Assembly: GCA_017303635.1 (NCBI GenBank)
Contig: JAFLCG010000002.1
Span: 344,918 to 408,917, forward strand
DNA from: Anaerolineae bacterium
GTDB lineage: Bacteria > Chloroflexota > Anaerolineae > Aggregatilineales > Phototrophicaceae
Reading direction: 5' to 3'
Length of the DNA stretch: 64,000 nucleotides
Below the pieces are notes generated by a model. It saw nothing but the letters and a program-made list of their open reading frames with translations. It ran no database searches and had not been told where the DNA came from. Shown here one piece after another: positions 1-7,529 of the stretch (within the stretch, counting starts at the first letter, position 1; each line of letters starts with the position of its first letter). The translations under genes and the position numbers were made by a program.

Positions 1-867
1 CTGCACCCGCGCCCGCCCTTTGACTTCCGGCATACCCTCGGTTTCCTGAAGGACTTCCGCCCGGCCATTGGCGACCAGCAGATTGAAGACGATACGCTCA
101 CCAAAGCCTTCATCATTGACGGTCACATCGTCCTCACCCAACTGCGCTCCACGGGCAGCATCGGCTCGCCTGCCTTGAGCGCCCACCTGACCAGCGCCGC
201 GCCGATTGACCTGGACGCAGTACAAAACCCGCTGACGAACTGGTTGAGCCTGAATGACGATCTCGAACCGTTCTACACCATCGGGCGGGATGATCCGGCC
301 TTCGCGCCGATCATTGACAGCCTCTATGGCTATCATCAGGCCCGCTTTCCCTCGGCCTTTGAAAATGCCGTCTGGGCCATGCTCAGCCAGCGCAATCTGA
401 TGAGCGTAGCACGGACCATGAAAGATGGGCTGACTGCCCGCTATGGTCAATCCATCACTGTGGACGGCACGACCTATTACGCCTTCCCGGAGGCGGTTGA
501 TCTGGCGCTGCCCCCGCCGGATGAACTGAACGAGGTTGTGGGCAACCGTTGGAAATCCGAGACGGTCAGCGGGGTCGCCCGCGCTTTTGCCCAGGTTGAT
601 GAACGCTGGCTGGCAGAAAGCCCCTATGAGGTTGCCAACCAGTGGCTCCGCGCCGTCAAAGGGATCGGTCCCTGGTCAGCCAGCTTCATTCTGCTGCGGG
701 GCCTGGGGCGCATGGAGCGGCTGCCGGTCGCGGAGAAGTGGCTGCTCAAGGCAGCCCGTCAATGCTACGGACTGCCCACCCTGACCGAGGAAGATCTGCA
801 AAAACTGGCGCGGCCCTATGGCGACTACGCTGGATACTGGGCGCATTACCTGCGCGTCGGCATTTGA
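1..867 (+). CDS. DNA-3-methyladenine glycosylase II (AlkA-like), 5' partial
   Basis: Base-excision repair enzyme that would remove alkylated purines from DNA. The frame is open from base 1, so the true start lies outside the window; a TTG at 175 is only an internal candidate. Codons 1-60 resemble the AlkA N-terminal domain (PFDFRHTLGFLKDF). The HhH-GPD fold follows, with the hairpin motif KGIGPWSA at about codons 220-227. In the family the catalytic Asp follows this hairpin (Asp238 in E. coli). Here the aligned stretch reads LPVAEKWLLKA, with Glu at codon 245 where Asp is expected, so activity is uncertain. It is convergent with the acetyltransferase gene. The family call is firm, the specificity is not. 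Confidence 0.85.
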   Translation: MHPRPPFDFRHTLGFLKDFRPAIGDQQIEDDTLTKAFIIDGHIVLTQLRSTGSIGSPALSAHLTSAAPIDLDAVQNPLTNWLSLNDDLEPFYTIGRDDPAFAPIIDSLYGYHQARFPSAFENAVWAMLSQRNLMSVARTMKDGLTARYGQSITVDGTTYYAFPEAVDLALPPPDELNEVVGNRWKSETVSGVARAFAQVDERWLAESPYEVANQWLRAVKGIGPWSASFILLRGLGRMERLPVAEKWLLKAARQCYGLPTLTEEDLQKLARPYGDYAGYWAHYLRVGI

Positions 868-950
868 TGAGCATCCGTGTTGGATAGCGTTTGCCCCCAC
901 CCTAAATCCGCCTCCGGTGTCCCGGCAGAGGGACTTGAAGAAAGGCTCTT

Positions 951-991
951 TTTCCCTTCTCCCGGTGGAAGAAGGGGTAGGGGATGAGGGC
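951..991 (-). repeat. Dispersed CCTCATCCCC hairpin repeat, copy 1 (short)
   Basis: On the minus strand this reads CCCTCATCCCCTACCCCTTC and continues to an inverted arm; CCCTTCT at 954-960 pairs with AGAAGGG at 970-976. The same leader and hairpin arrangement recurs in two longer copies at 37575-37683 and 38088-38199. It lies between the convergent glycosylase and acetyltransferase genes and may also terminate transcription. Confidence 0.55.
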
Positions 992-1001
992 TACCCGAAA
1001 C

Positions 1002-1799
1002 TCAGGTTGATGAGCGGGCCGCCGGGGTGTACATACACGGCCACGAATGGGTGATGGTCTGAAAACCAAGGCGTTCCAGAATAGGACGGCTCATTGCGCT
1101 GGCATCCACGTTCAGGAACGTGATACCCCGGTCACGAGCCTCCTGGGCGCGGGCAGCGACCACCGCCCGATAGAGTCCCCGCCCACGATACTCCGCCACC
1201 GTGGAGCCGCCCCATAGTCCGGCAAAGGCGCTCCCCGGCGCGAACCGCACCCAACCGCAGCAGGCCGGTTGCCCATCCACATAGGCTGCGTAGATGCTCA
1301 GTAAATCCGGAGCCGCCCGCAGTTCAGCGCTCAGGTGCTGGACATGCGCGCTCTCGTCCTCGCCCCAGACCGCACTCTCGATAGTCACCAGCGCTTCCAG
1401 ATCATCCGGGTCGGTCAACCGCCGCACGTCCACGCCACCCAGGTCATACAGCGCCGGGGGTGCCTCCGCCAGTGGCAGGACGACAATCGCTTCTTCGTCC
1501 TCGATGCTGAAACCGTGAGCCACCAGGCGCGCCTGGAGATCGCTCGGCTGGTCATGAGCATACAGCTTCCACTCAAAACGTTGCCCCAACGCCGTAAAAA
1601 AAGCGATCTCATTGCGAATAACGTCATCGGCATTGTCGGCGTTCAAGTGGGAATAGGTGATGAAGTTCACCCCATTGGCTTCATCCCGGTGCCGGATGAT
1701 ATGCGGTGTGGCTTCCCGCAGCAGAAGTGGATAGGTCAGGCGGCGGCGCTGATCTTCGTCGAATGTCGCCAGTAGTGCAGCTTTATTCCACGTAGTCAT
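1002..1799 (-). CDS. GNAT-family N-acetyltransferase
   Basis: 265-residue acetyltransferase; it would move an acetyl group from acetyl-CoA to an amine of unknown identity. The acetyl-CoA loop is visible as YRGRGLYRAVV at about residues 205-215, followed by FLNVDAS and the C-terminal LERLGF strand typical of GNAT proteins. The first half (1-120) is less typical and could be a second, diverged GNAT-like domain. The ATG at 1799 gives a normal-length protein. It is convergent with the glycosylase gene and sits 3' of the SPFH gene on the same strand, separated by a strong terminator, so it is probably transcribed alone. The substrate cannot be told from sequence. Confidence 0.8.
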   Translation of the reverse strand: MTTWNKAALLATFDEDQRRRLTYPLLLREATPHIIRHRDEANGVNFITYSHLNADNADDVIRNEIAFFTALGQRFEWKLYAHDQPSDLQARLVAHGFSIEDEEAIVVLPLAEAPPALYDLGGVDVRRLTDPDDLEALVTIESAVWGEDESAHVQHLSAELRAAPDLLSIYAAYVDGQPACCGWVRFAPGSAFAGLWGGSTVAEYRGRGLYRAVVAARAQEARDRGITFLNVDASAMSRPILERLGFQTITHSWPCMYTPAARSST

Positions 1800-1865
1800 A
1801 ATTGGATGTCCCCTTCGGTAGTCTGTGGCTGCTACCCTGACCTGACTCTACTACGGAACCGGAAA

Positions 1866-1903
1866 TAAAAACCGCCCCGGTTCAAGCTGAACCGGGGCGG
1901 TTG
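1866..1903 (-). terminator. Rho-independent terminator of the SPFH gene
   Basis: AACCGCCCCGGTTCA and TGAACCGGGGCGGTT (1870-1902) form a long GC-rich stem with a very small loop. On the minus strand it is followed by TTTTTATTTCC, so it ends transcription coming from the SPFH gene. Confidence 0.85.
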
Positions 1904-1921
1904 CGGATTTATGACCTGTTG

Positions 1922-2962
1922 TTACGGGGTCGTCGGTGCGGATTCGGGCGCGCTGAAGTTCGGGTTCGCCTGCGCCAGTTGGTTGAAGTCGAACAGGAAC
2001 GGGCTGTTCGAGGGCACCAGCATCACCTGAACGTTATCGCTCAGATTCTGCACGTACTGATACTGGATCAGCGAGGGATTGGCGGCAATCTGCTCGCTCA
2101 CCAACCGCAGCCCTTCCGCTTCGGCCTGTGCCTGGAGGATGGTCGCCTGAGCGCGGCCTTCAGCAGCGGCAATCGCGGCGTTGGCTTCACCCTGGGCACG
2201 GGTTTGAGCGGTCTGGGCTTCTGTCCGGGCACGTTCCAGGTTCTGCTCAGCGATCACTTTCTGCTCAATCGCTTCGGTGAAGGAGTCCGAGAAGTCAATA
2301 TCCCGTACCAGCAGATCAGTCAGATTCAGGCTTTGCGCTTCAAAAGCCGCCCGCAGGTCAGTGGTGATGTCGTCACCCAGTTGGGCGCGGGCTTCACCGT
2401 AGATCTGCTCCGCCGAGAAGTTCGCCACGACTTCGCGGACAACCGACCGGACAGTCGGGCGGACGAAGCCCAGAATGTAGTTCTGGCCCCAGCTTCGGTA
2501 CAGATCATTGGCCCGTTCACCGTTGACGTTGAAGATCACGGTCACATCCAACTGAACCGTTTGACCGTCATTGGTACGGGCTTCAATAGCATCATCTTCG
2601 TTGCTGCGTGCCCCTTCACCCGCACGGCCAGACATGGTGTATTCCTGCTGGGTGATCGGGTAATCGGTTGCCACCTGCTGGACCACCGGGACGATGACAT
2701 GCGTGCCACCGCGCCGCGGTTCTTCCACTGTACCGGTCAGCGTGTTGATGACCACCGCCACACGGGTCGGTTCCACGATGACAATACCCTGGGCGAGCAC
2801 GCTGAACAGTAGGCCCATGATCAGACCGACGATTGCCAGCGTAACGCCGCCACCAGCCTTACGACCCTGTGAGGACGCGACAATTGCCAGGGCGATCCCG
2901 GCGATGAACAATACAAACCCCAAAATTGCGACCGTTCCAAGAATGGAACTAATACCACCCAC
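1922..2962 (-). CDS. SPFH/prohibitin-family membrane protein
   Basis: 346 residues. Two hydrophobic segments (about 8-30 and 39-62) precede an SPFH/Band-7 domain (about 65-250; ...GIVIVEPTRVAVVINTLTG). An Ala/Glu/Gln-rich coiled coil follows (about 240-300), then a Pro/Ser-rich tail. This is the prohibitin layout: membrane-anchored oligomers that organise membrane domains or protect proteases. The start is GTG at 2962, supported by AAGGAG about 7 bases upstream (TAAGGAGTAAACAATCGTG). A terminator follows the gene directly and no partner protease gene is adjacent, so it appears monocistronic. The function in this organism is unknown. Confidence 0.85.
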   Translation of the reverse strand: MGGISSILGTVAILGFVLFIAGIALAIVASSQGRKAGGGVTLAIVGLIMGLLFSVLAQGIVIVEPTRVAVVINTLTGTVEEPRRGGTHVIVPVVQQVATDYPITQQEYTMSGRAGEGARSNEDDAIEARTNDGQTVQLDVTVIFNVNGERANDLYRSWGQNYILGFVRPTVRSVVREVVANFSAEQIYGEARAQLGDDITTDLRAAFEAQSLNLTDLLVRDIDFSDSFTEAIEQKVIAEQNLERARTEAQTAQTRAQGEANAAIAAAEGRAQATILQAQAEAEGLRLVSEQIAANPSLIQYQYVQNLSDNVQVMLVPSNSPFLFDFNQLAQANPNFSAPESAPTTP

Positions 2963-3087
2963 GATTGTTTACTCCTTACAATACGGCCTGACGTGAACCT
3001 GATTTCAGGTTAGATTTCTGGCTACAATACACTACGCGGATTATAGCATCCGGTTGCAGTCCGTTGGGCCTCGCTCACATAGACCCC

Positions 3088-4563
3088 TCATAATTGGGGG
3101 GTAGGCAGCGGCGTGACGATGCAGGCACAGGCCTCTTCGAGCGCGGGCGGACTGGCGAGCACCAGGAGCCGGTCACCCGCTTCGATGACGGTACCCCCGC
3201 GCGGCACGATGAAACCGTTCCCGCGGGCGATCAGCACCACCAGTGCCTCCTCTGGCAAGTCCAGGTCAACAATCTGCTGACCCACCCCGGCACCACCCGG
3301 CGGCACGATGATTTCGGAGAGGTCATTGCGCATATCCCCGGAATCGACGAATTGGATCGGATATTCCGGTCGCGGTGTGTTGGGTTCGTACAGGCGCAGC
3401 CAGCGGGCCAGCGGCGCAATCGTCACCCCTTGCAGCAGCACCGAGATCAGCACCACAAAGAAGACGATATTGAAGATGCGCCCCGCCTCGGAAGTTCCCG
3501 CCAGCAGCGGGAAAGTGGCCAGAATGATGGGGGACGCGCCGCGCAAGCCCACCCAGGCCAGCAGCAGACGCTCACGCCAGTTGTAGCGCATCCACCCCAG
3601 TGACAGGAACACCGCCACCGGTCGGGCGATGAACGCCAGCGCGAACGCCACCAGCAGTCCTTCACCGGCGACCCCAGGCAGTTGCGACGGGAACACCAGC
3701 AAGCCCAAAACCAGGAACATGCCGATCTGCATCAACCAGGCCAGGCCGTCATGGAACTGAATCAGGCTGCGGCGGTGGATGAAGCTCTGGTTGCCCAGCA
3801 CCAGCCCGGCGATATACACCGCCAGGAAGCCGCTGCCGCCCAGCGCCGCCGTCGACCCGTACGTGAGCAGCACCACGGCGATCGTCAACACTGGGTACAA
3901 CCCGTCATAGCCCAGCCGCAGCCCATTGATGAGTTTTGCTGCCAGCCAGCCCAGCGCCACCCCGAAGGCCGCCCCCAGCACAATCTGCCGCGTGAACAGC
4001 AGCGCCAAATCCAGCGCGGTCGTCGCCGGATTGCCGATCAACTGGATCAGGCCGAGCGTCAGCAGCACCGCCATCGGGTCGTTACTGCCGGACTCGAATT
4101 CGATCAGCGGCTTCAGATTGCCTTTTAGACCCATACTGCGCGCCCGCAGCAGACCGAACACGGCTGGCGCATCCGTCGAAGCCACAATAGCACCCAGCAG
4201 CATCCCTTCCAGCAGGGTGAAACCCAGGAAGTTGTCCGCGATCAGCCCGACCACCACCGCCGTGATGAAAATGCCGAGCGTCGAGAGCGAAATCCCCGGC
4301 AGCAGCACCGGGCGGATGCTCTGCCAGTGTGTATCCAACCCGCCGGAAAAGAGGATGAATGCCAGCGCCACCACCCCCAGCGTTTGCGAGAGTTGGGCAT
4401 CATCGAAGTAGATCTGCCCCGGCCCGTCCGAGCCAGCCAGCATCCCGATCAGCAGGAACAGGAGCAGGGCAGGGACCGAAAGCCGTAGGGAAATCTGGCT
4501 GGAGACAATACTCAATCCCAGCAGCAGCGCGGTGATGAGCATCAGGTGTTCAATGGGGATCAT
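3088..4563 (-). CDS. K+(Na+)/H+ antiporter, CPA1 family with TrkA-C domain
   Basis: 491 residues. About 12 membrane helices (residues 1-390) form the cation/proton exchanger; GSNDPMAVLLTLG, in the middle of the membrane domain, carries the conserved Asp region of CPA1 transporters. A cytoplasmic TrkA-C/RCK-C domain follows (about 410-490; LPEEALVVLIARGNGFIVPR), which in NhaP2/CvrA-type exchangers gates transport by ligand binding. The start at 4563 is chosen because AGGAGG lies 7 bases before this ATG and the hydrophobic N-terminus begins at once (MIPIEHLMLITALLLG). An upstream in-frame start would add about 53 polar residues with no ribosome site. Exchanges K+ or Na+ for protons; the ion is not determined. 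Confidence 0.85.
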   Translation of the reverse strand: MIPIEHLMLITALLLGLSIVSSQISLRLSVPALLLFLLIGMLAGSDGPGQIYFDDAQLSQTLGVVALAFILFSGGLDTHWQSIRPVLLPGISLSTLGIFITAVVVGLIADNFLGFTLLEGMLLGAIVASTDAPAVFGLLRARSMGLKGNLKPLIEFESGSNDPMAVLLTLGLIQLIGNPATTALDLALLFTRQIVLGAAFGVALGWLAAKLINGLRLGYDGLYPVLTIAVVLLTYGSTAALGGSGFLAVYIAGLVLGNQSFIHRRSLIQFHDGLAWLMQIGMFLVLGLLVFPSQLPGVAGEGLLVAFALAFIARPVAVFLSLGWMRYNWRERLLLAWVGLRGASPIILATFPLLAGTSEAGRIFNIVFFVVLISVLLQGVTIAPLARWLRLYEPNTPRPEYPIQFVDSGDMRNDLSEIIVPPGGAGVGQQIVDLDLPEEALVVLIARGNGFIVPRGGTVIEAGDRLLVLASPPALEEACACIVTPLPTPQL

Positions 4564-4652
4564 CGCCTGCCTCCTAAACCTCAAGACGGAATAGAGACCG
4601 CAGTATAACCGCCAATGCTGATAAGCAGATAAGACCGCGCCTAAATCCTCTA

Positions 4653-4682
4653 TGGAAGCAAGCTGGCTCCTACGCCTATAAT
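4653..4682 (+). promoter_or_regulatory. Candidate promoter for the SDR gene
   Basis: A perfect -10 box TATAAT at 4677-4682, with a weak -35 (TGGAAG, 4653-4658) 18 bases upstream, in the divergent gap before the epimerase gene. The expected leader is about 60 bases. Confidence 0.4.
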
Positions 4683-4750
4683 GCGGAAAGGGCGCGGGAG
4701 CAGCACACTCCCGGCCAGACACCGTTCAACCGTGCGGAGCATCTGCATTT

Positions 4751-5794
4751 ATGACAACGTATCTCATCACCGGGGGCGCGGGCTTCCTGGGCATCAACCT
4801 GGCGCGGCACCTGCTCAAGCACGGGCACCGTGTCGTCTCACTCGATTTTGCCGATTTTGATTATCCCGAACGGGGCCAGATCACCGAGGTCAAAGGGGAC
4901 ATCCGCGACCGCGCTACGGTCGACCGGGCCATGCAGGGCGTGGAGATCGTCATCCACACAGCGGCAGCCCTGCCGCTGTACAGCGAGGCGGACATCTTCT
5001 CCACCGATATTGATGGCAGCCGCAATGTGATCGAATCGGCCCATGCGCATGGGGTGCAGCGCTTCATCCACATTTCGTCCACTGCCGTCTACGGGATTCC
5101 CGATCATCATCCGTTGACCGAAACCGATAAACTGGATGGCGTTGGCCCCTATGGCAAGGCCAAAATCCAGGCCGAGGAAGTCTGCTTCGCCTACCGGACG
5201 AAGGGGATGTGTGTCCCGGTCATCCGACCGAAATCCTTCATCGGGCCGGAACGCCTGGGCATCTTCGCCATCCTCTACGACTGGGCTAAAGACCGCAAGA
5301 ACTTCCCGATTCCGGGCAAGGGGGACAACCTCTATCAGTACCTGGACGTGGAAGACCTGTGTGATGCTATCTACCTGTGCGCCACCTTGCCTGCCGAGAC
5401 GGTCAACGACACCTTCAACATCGGCGCCAAGGAATTCGGCACGGTGAAGAGCGACTTCCAGGCGCTGCTGGATTATGCCGGATTCGGTAAAAAGGTCGTC
5501 TCTATTCCGATTGGCCCGGCGCTGTTTGCGCTCAAGCTGCTCAACCAGTTGGGCTTGTCGCCGGTCTATACCTGGGCTTATGGCACCGTGACCAAAGAGT
5601 CCTTTGTGTCGATTGAGAAGGCGGAGCGGGTGCTGGGCTTTAAGCCGAAGTATTCCAACAAGCAGGCGTTGATCCGCAATTACGAGTGGTATCTGGCGAA
5701 CCTGAGCAAGTTCCAGGGGCAGAGCGGTGTCAGCCACCGGGTTCCGTGGAGCCAGGGCATCTGGAGTATTGCCAAGCCATTCTTCGGTTGGTAG
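4751..5794 (+). CDS. NAD(P)-dependent epimerase/dehydratase (extended SDR)
   Basis: 347-residue extended short-chain dehydrogenase. The Rossmann motif TGGAGFLG (residues 8-15) binds NAD(P); the active-site pair is Tyr and Lys in YGKAK, preceded by the catalytic Ser/Thr in ISSTAVYG. The family acts on nucleotide sugars or on sterol/hopanoid-like 3-beta-hydroxy substrates. The RPKSFIGPERLGIF segment and the C-terminal tail fit the sugar epimerase / 3-beta-HSD-like branch, but no neighbouring pathway genes settle the substrate. It has its own promoter and is followed by a palindromic repeat and a hairpin, so it is probably monocistronic. Confidence 0.8.
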   Translation: MTTYLITGGAGFLGINLARHLLKHGHRVVSLDFADFDYPERGQITEVKGDIRDRATVDRAMQGVEIVIHTAAALPLYSEADIFSTDIDGSRNVIESAHAHGVQRFIHISSTAVYGIPDHHPLTETDKLDGVGPYGKAKIQAEEVCFAYRTKGMCVPVIRPKSFIGPERLGIFAILYDWAKDRKNFPIPGKGDNLYQYLDVEDLCDAIYLCATLPAETVNDTFNIGAKEFGTVKSDFQALLDYAGFGKKVVSIPIGPALFALKLLNQLGLSPVYTWAYGTVTKESFVSIEKAERVLGFKPKYSNKQALIRNYEWYLANLSKFQGQSGVSHRVPWSQGIWSIAKPFFGW

Positions 5795-5829
5795 ACCGGG
5801 TGGGGCTGGAGCAGTATTACGGCAATATA

Positions 5830-5875
5830 ACCTGTTTTGCAGGTGCGGAACAGGTAATGATTACGTAATATTACA
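5830..5875. repeat. 46-bp palindrome-rich intergenic repeat, copy 1
   Basis: Matches 60265-60310 at 42 of 46 positions in the same orientation. It contains nested inverted repeats: ACCTG...CAGGT, ACCTGTT...AACAGGT, then overlapping perfect palindromes ATTACGTAAT and GTAATATTAC. Lies between convergent genes, directly before a GC-rich hairpin. Both copies are intergenic. Confidence 0.85.
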
Positions 5876-5902
5876 GAGGGGCGACCCGGCGGGTCGCCCC
5901 TC
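5876..5902. terminator. Hairpin between convergent genes
   Basis: GAGGGGCGACCC and GGGTCGCCCCTC form a perfect 12-bp stem around a 3-base loop. No U-tract follows on either strand, so it is a strong hairpin placed where a bidirectional terminator is needed, but not a textbook one. Confidence 0.6.
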
Positions 5903-5903
5903 A

Positions 5904-7523
5904 CTATGTCGATTGAGAACCAGTAGTTGGCTTCGCAAAGGGTGAACCGACCACGCGGTTGACCAGATAGATGCCGCTCACCAGCGCGATGATCCCCACC
6001 CCGATCCCCAAAGCGATGAATAACCAGCGATTGTCTTCCACCGGGATCGGGCTGATCTCAAACTGGATGCGATCACCAACCGGCAGCCGCAGTTGACCGC
6101 TGTAACGGGTCGATAGCCCCGCCTCGCCGTCCACCGGGTTGATCTGGGCGCTCTCGATCTGGAGCGTGGTGGGATGGATGACGACCTGAACCTGGGCATC
6201 GAGCGCATACTCCAGCGGTTGGTCTACCATCACCGAGTCGCTGGTCGGGAGCAGATACGCAATCTGCATCGTATGGGTGTTCCCCGGCAGAACCGGCACC
6301 GTATCCACAAACATCAGGGGCGATTCGCTGAAGATATAGCGTTCACTGTCCCCCGGCGGTTGCAGTCCAACCGCCCCCAGCGGCAGGGGCAGCCGTGCTG
6401 ACGTAAAGACATTCTCCGCGACCGCTTCGCTGGTCGAATAGGCCCGGTCGGAGTCGTTGCGGAACGTGACCGATTGGACAACTTCAACACCGCTTTCCAC
6501 CGGCGTGAGTTGATAAACCATCTCGGTGATGGTCAATTGTGTAGGATCATCCATCAGGTCGTAGATGGTTAACGGAATCGGCTCATCCAGGTTTTCGGCG
6601 CGGGCAAAATCGCTGAAGAACAGCCGTTCCTGATGAACCACCCCCACCAGATAGGTATAGGTAGAATCCAGCGGCACCGCTTCAAACCGGGCGCTGCCAG
6701 CAGCATCGGTTACAGCCTGCAATTCCTGAACCTCGAAGCGCTCATTCACCGCGAACAACGTCAGGGGCAGCCCCGCCAGCAGCATCTCAGGCCGGGTGTT
6801 GTTGTTGACCTGGATCTGGATCGGCCCATAAGCCGCCAAAATCCCTTCCGACGGCGTAGTGAAGGATTGAGTCCGCAGGTAAGCCACCACCGGCCATAAA
6901 GCGTCACCTTCCACTTTCCCTTCAAACCAGGGGCTGATGGTATCCAGCAAAGCCTGGTCGGAGAGCGGCAGCAGGGTTTTCAGCGTAGGGGGCTGGCAGC
7001 TTGCACAGTGTTCCGTCCACAGGCTTTCGCCCTGCCGGATCTCATCGCTCGAATAGCGCAGGCTGAAGATGTGCGCCACCACATTCCAGCGTTCCTGGAC
7101 GGACAGCACCCCTTCCCAGGGGGGCATCAGCTTTTCCAGCCGCCCCCGGCTGATCACCTCAAACCAGCCTTCGGGAGATCGATCCCGGATCAGGCTGGCC
7201 TCGGTGAAGGCGACCATCTGCGGGACACTTCCGGAAAGCACCAGTTCGCCATTCGCCGCCCCCCCGGTTCCATGACAACTGATGCACTGTTGGGCAAAGG
7301 TGGCCGCGCCGACCGTCGCATCCGGCAGGCGGCTGAGTTGGGCTGTCGGGGCCGGGGTGAACGGTGGCGGCACTGTGGCGATAATGCGTGGCTCACCCGC
7401 CAGATCGGTACAGGCAGCCAGCAGCATTCCAATGAGTAAAAGGGGTAGTAGGGAGCCTGTCCGGCAGACCGCCGGGCCAAGTGCCCGGCGGTAGCTGCGG
7501 CGATCAGGTTGGTTTAACAGCAC
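5904..7523 (-). CDS. c-type cytochrome lipoprotein, third gene of the nrf cluster
   Basis: 539 residues. The signal peptide ends in a lipobox LLAAC (lipidated Cys about 38), so the protein should be anchored on the outer face of the membrane. A cytochrome c domain carries CISCH (80-84) and a Met-ligand candidate (LMPPWEG, about 132-138). A second cytochrome-like half has CASCQ (173-177) in place of CxxCH, so it should not bind heme covalently in the usual way. Residues 230-500 are beta-rich and unassigned; a C-terminal membrane helix (about 500-525) leaves a short tail. The GTG start lies 6 bases after the nrfA stop, so it is cotranscribed. It may carry electrons to or from NrfHA (inference). 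Confidence 0.75.
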   Translation of the reverse strand: MLLNQPDRRSYRRALGPAVCRTGSLLPLLLIGMLLAACTDLAGEPRIIATVPPPFTPAPTAQLSRLPDATVGAATFAQQCISCHGTGGAANGELVLSGSVPQMVAFTEASLIRDRSPEGWFEVISRGRLEKLMPPWEGVLSVQERWNVVAHIFSLRYSSDEIRQGESLWTEHCASCQPPTLKTLLPLSDQALLDTISPWFEGKVEGDALWPVVAYLRTQSFTTPSEGILAAYGPIQIQVNNNTRPEMLLAGLPLTLFAVNERFEVQELQAVTDAAGSARFEAVPLDSTYTYLVGVVHQERLFFSDFARAENLDEPIPLTIYDLMDDPTQLTITEMVYQLTPVESGVEVVQSVTFRNDSDRAYSTSEAVAENVFTSARLPLPLGAVGLQPPGDSERYIFSESPLMFVDTVPVLPGNTHTMQIAYLLPTSDSVMVDQPLEYALDAQVQVVIHPTTLQIESAQINPVDGEAGLSTRYSGQLRLPVGDRIQFEISPIPVEDNRWLFIALGIGVGIIALVSGIYLVNRVVGSPFAKPTTGSQST

Positions 7524-7529
7524 TGTTGG

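Noticed and set aside
4838-5737. Open frame antisense to the SDR gene (likewise 35847-36761 antisense to the hydrolase)
   Set aside because: The sense-strand proteins have clear motifs; the antisense ones have none.
5904-7523. Second functional heme site in the nrf lipoprotein
   Set aside because: The codon after CASC is CAG (Gln), not His, so the motif is not a normal heme c site.
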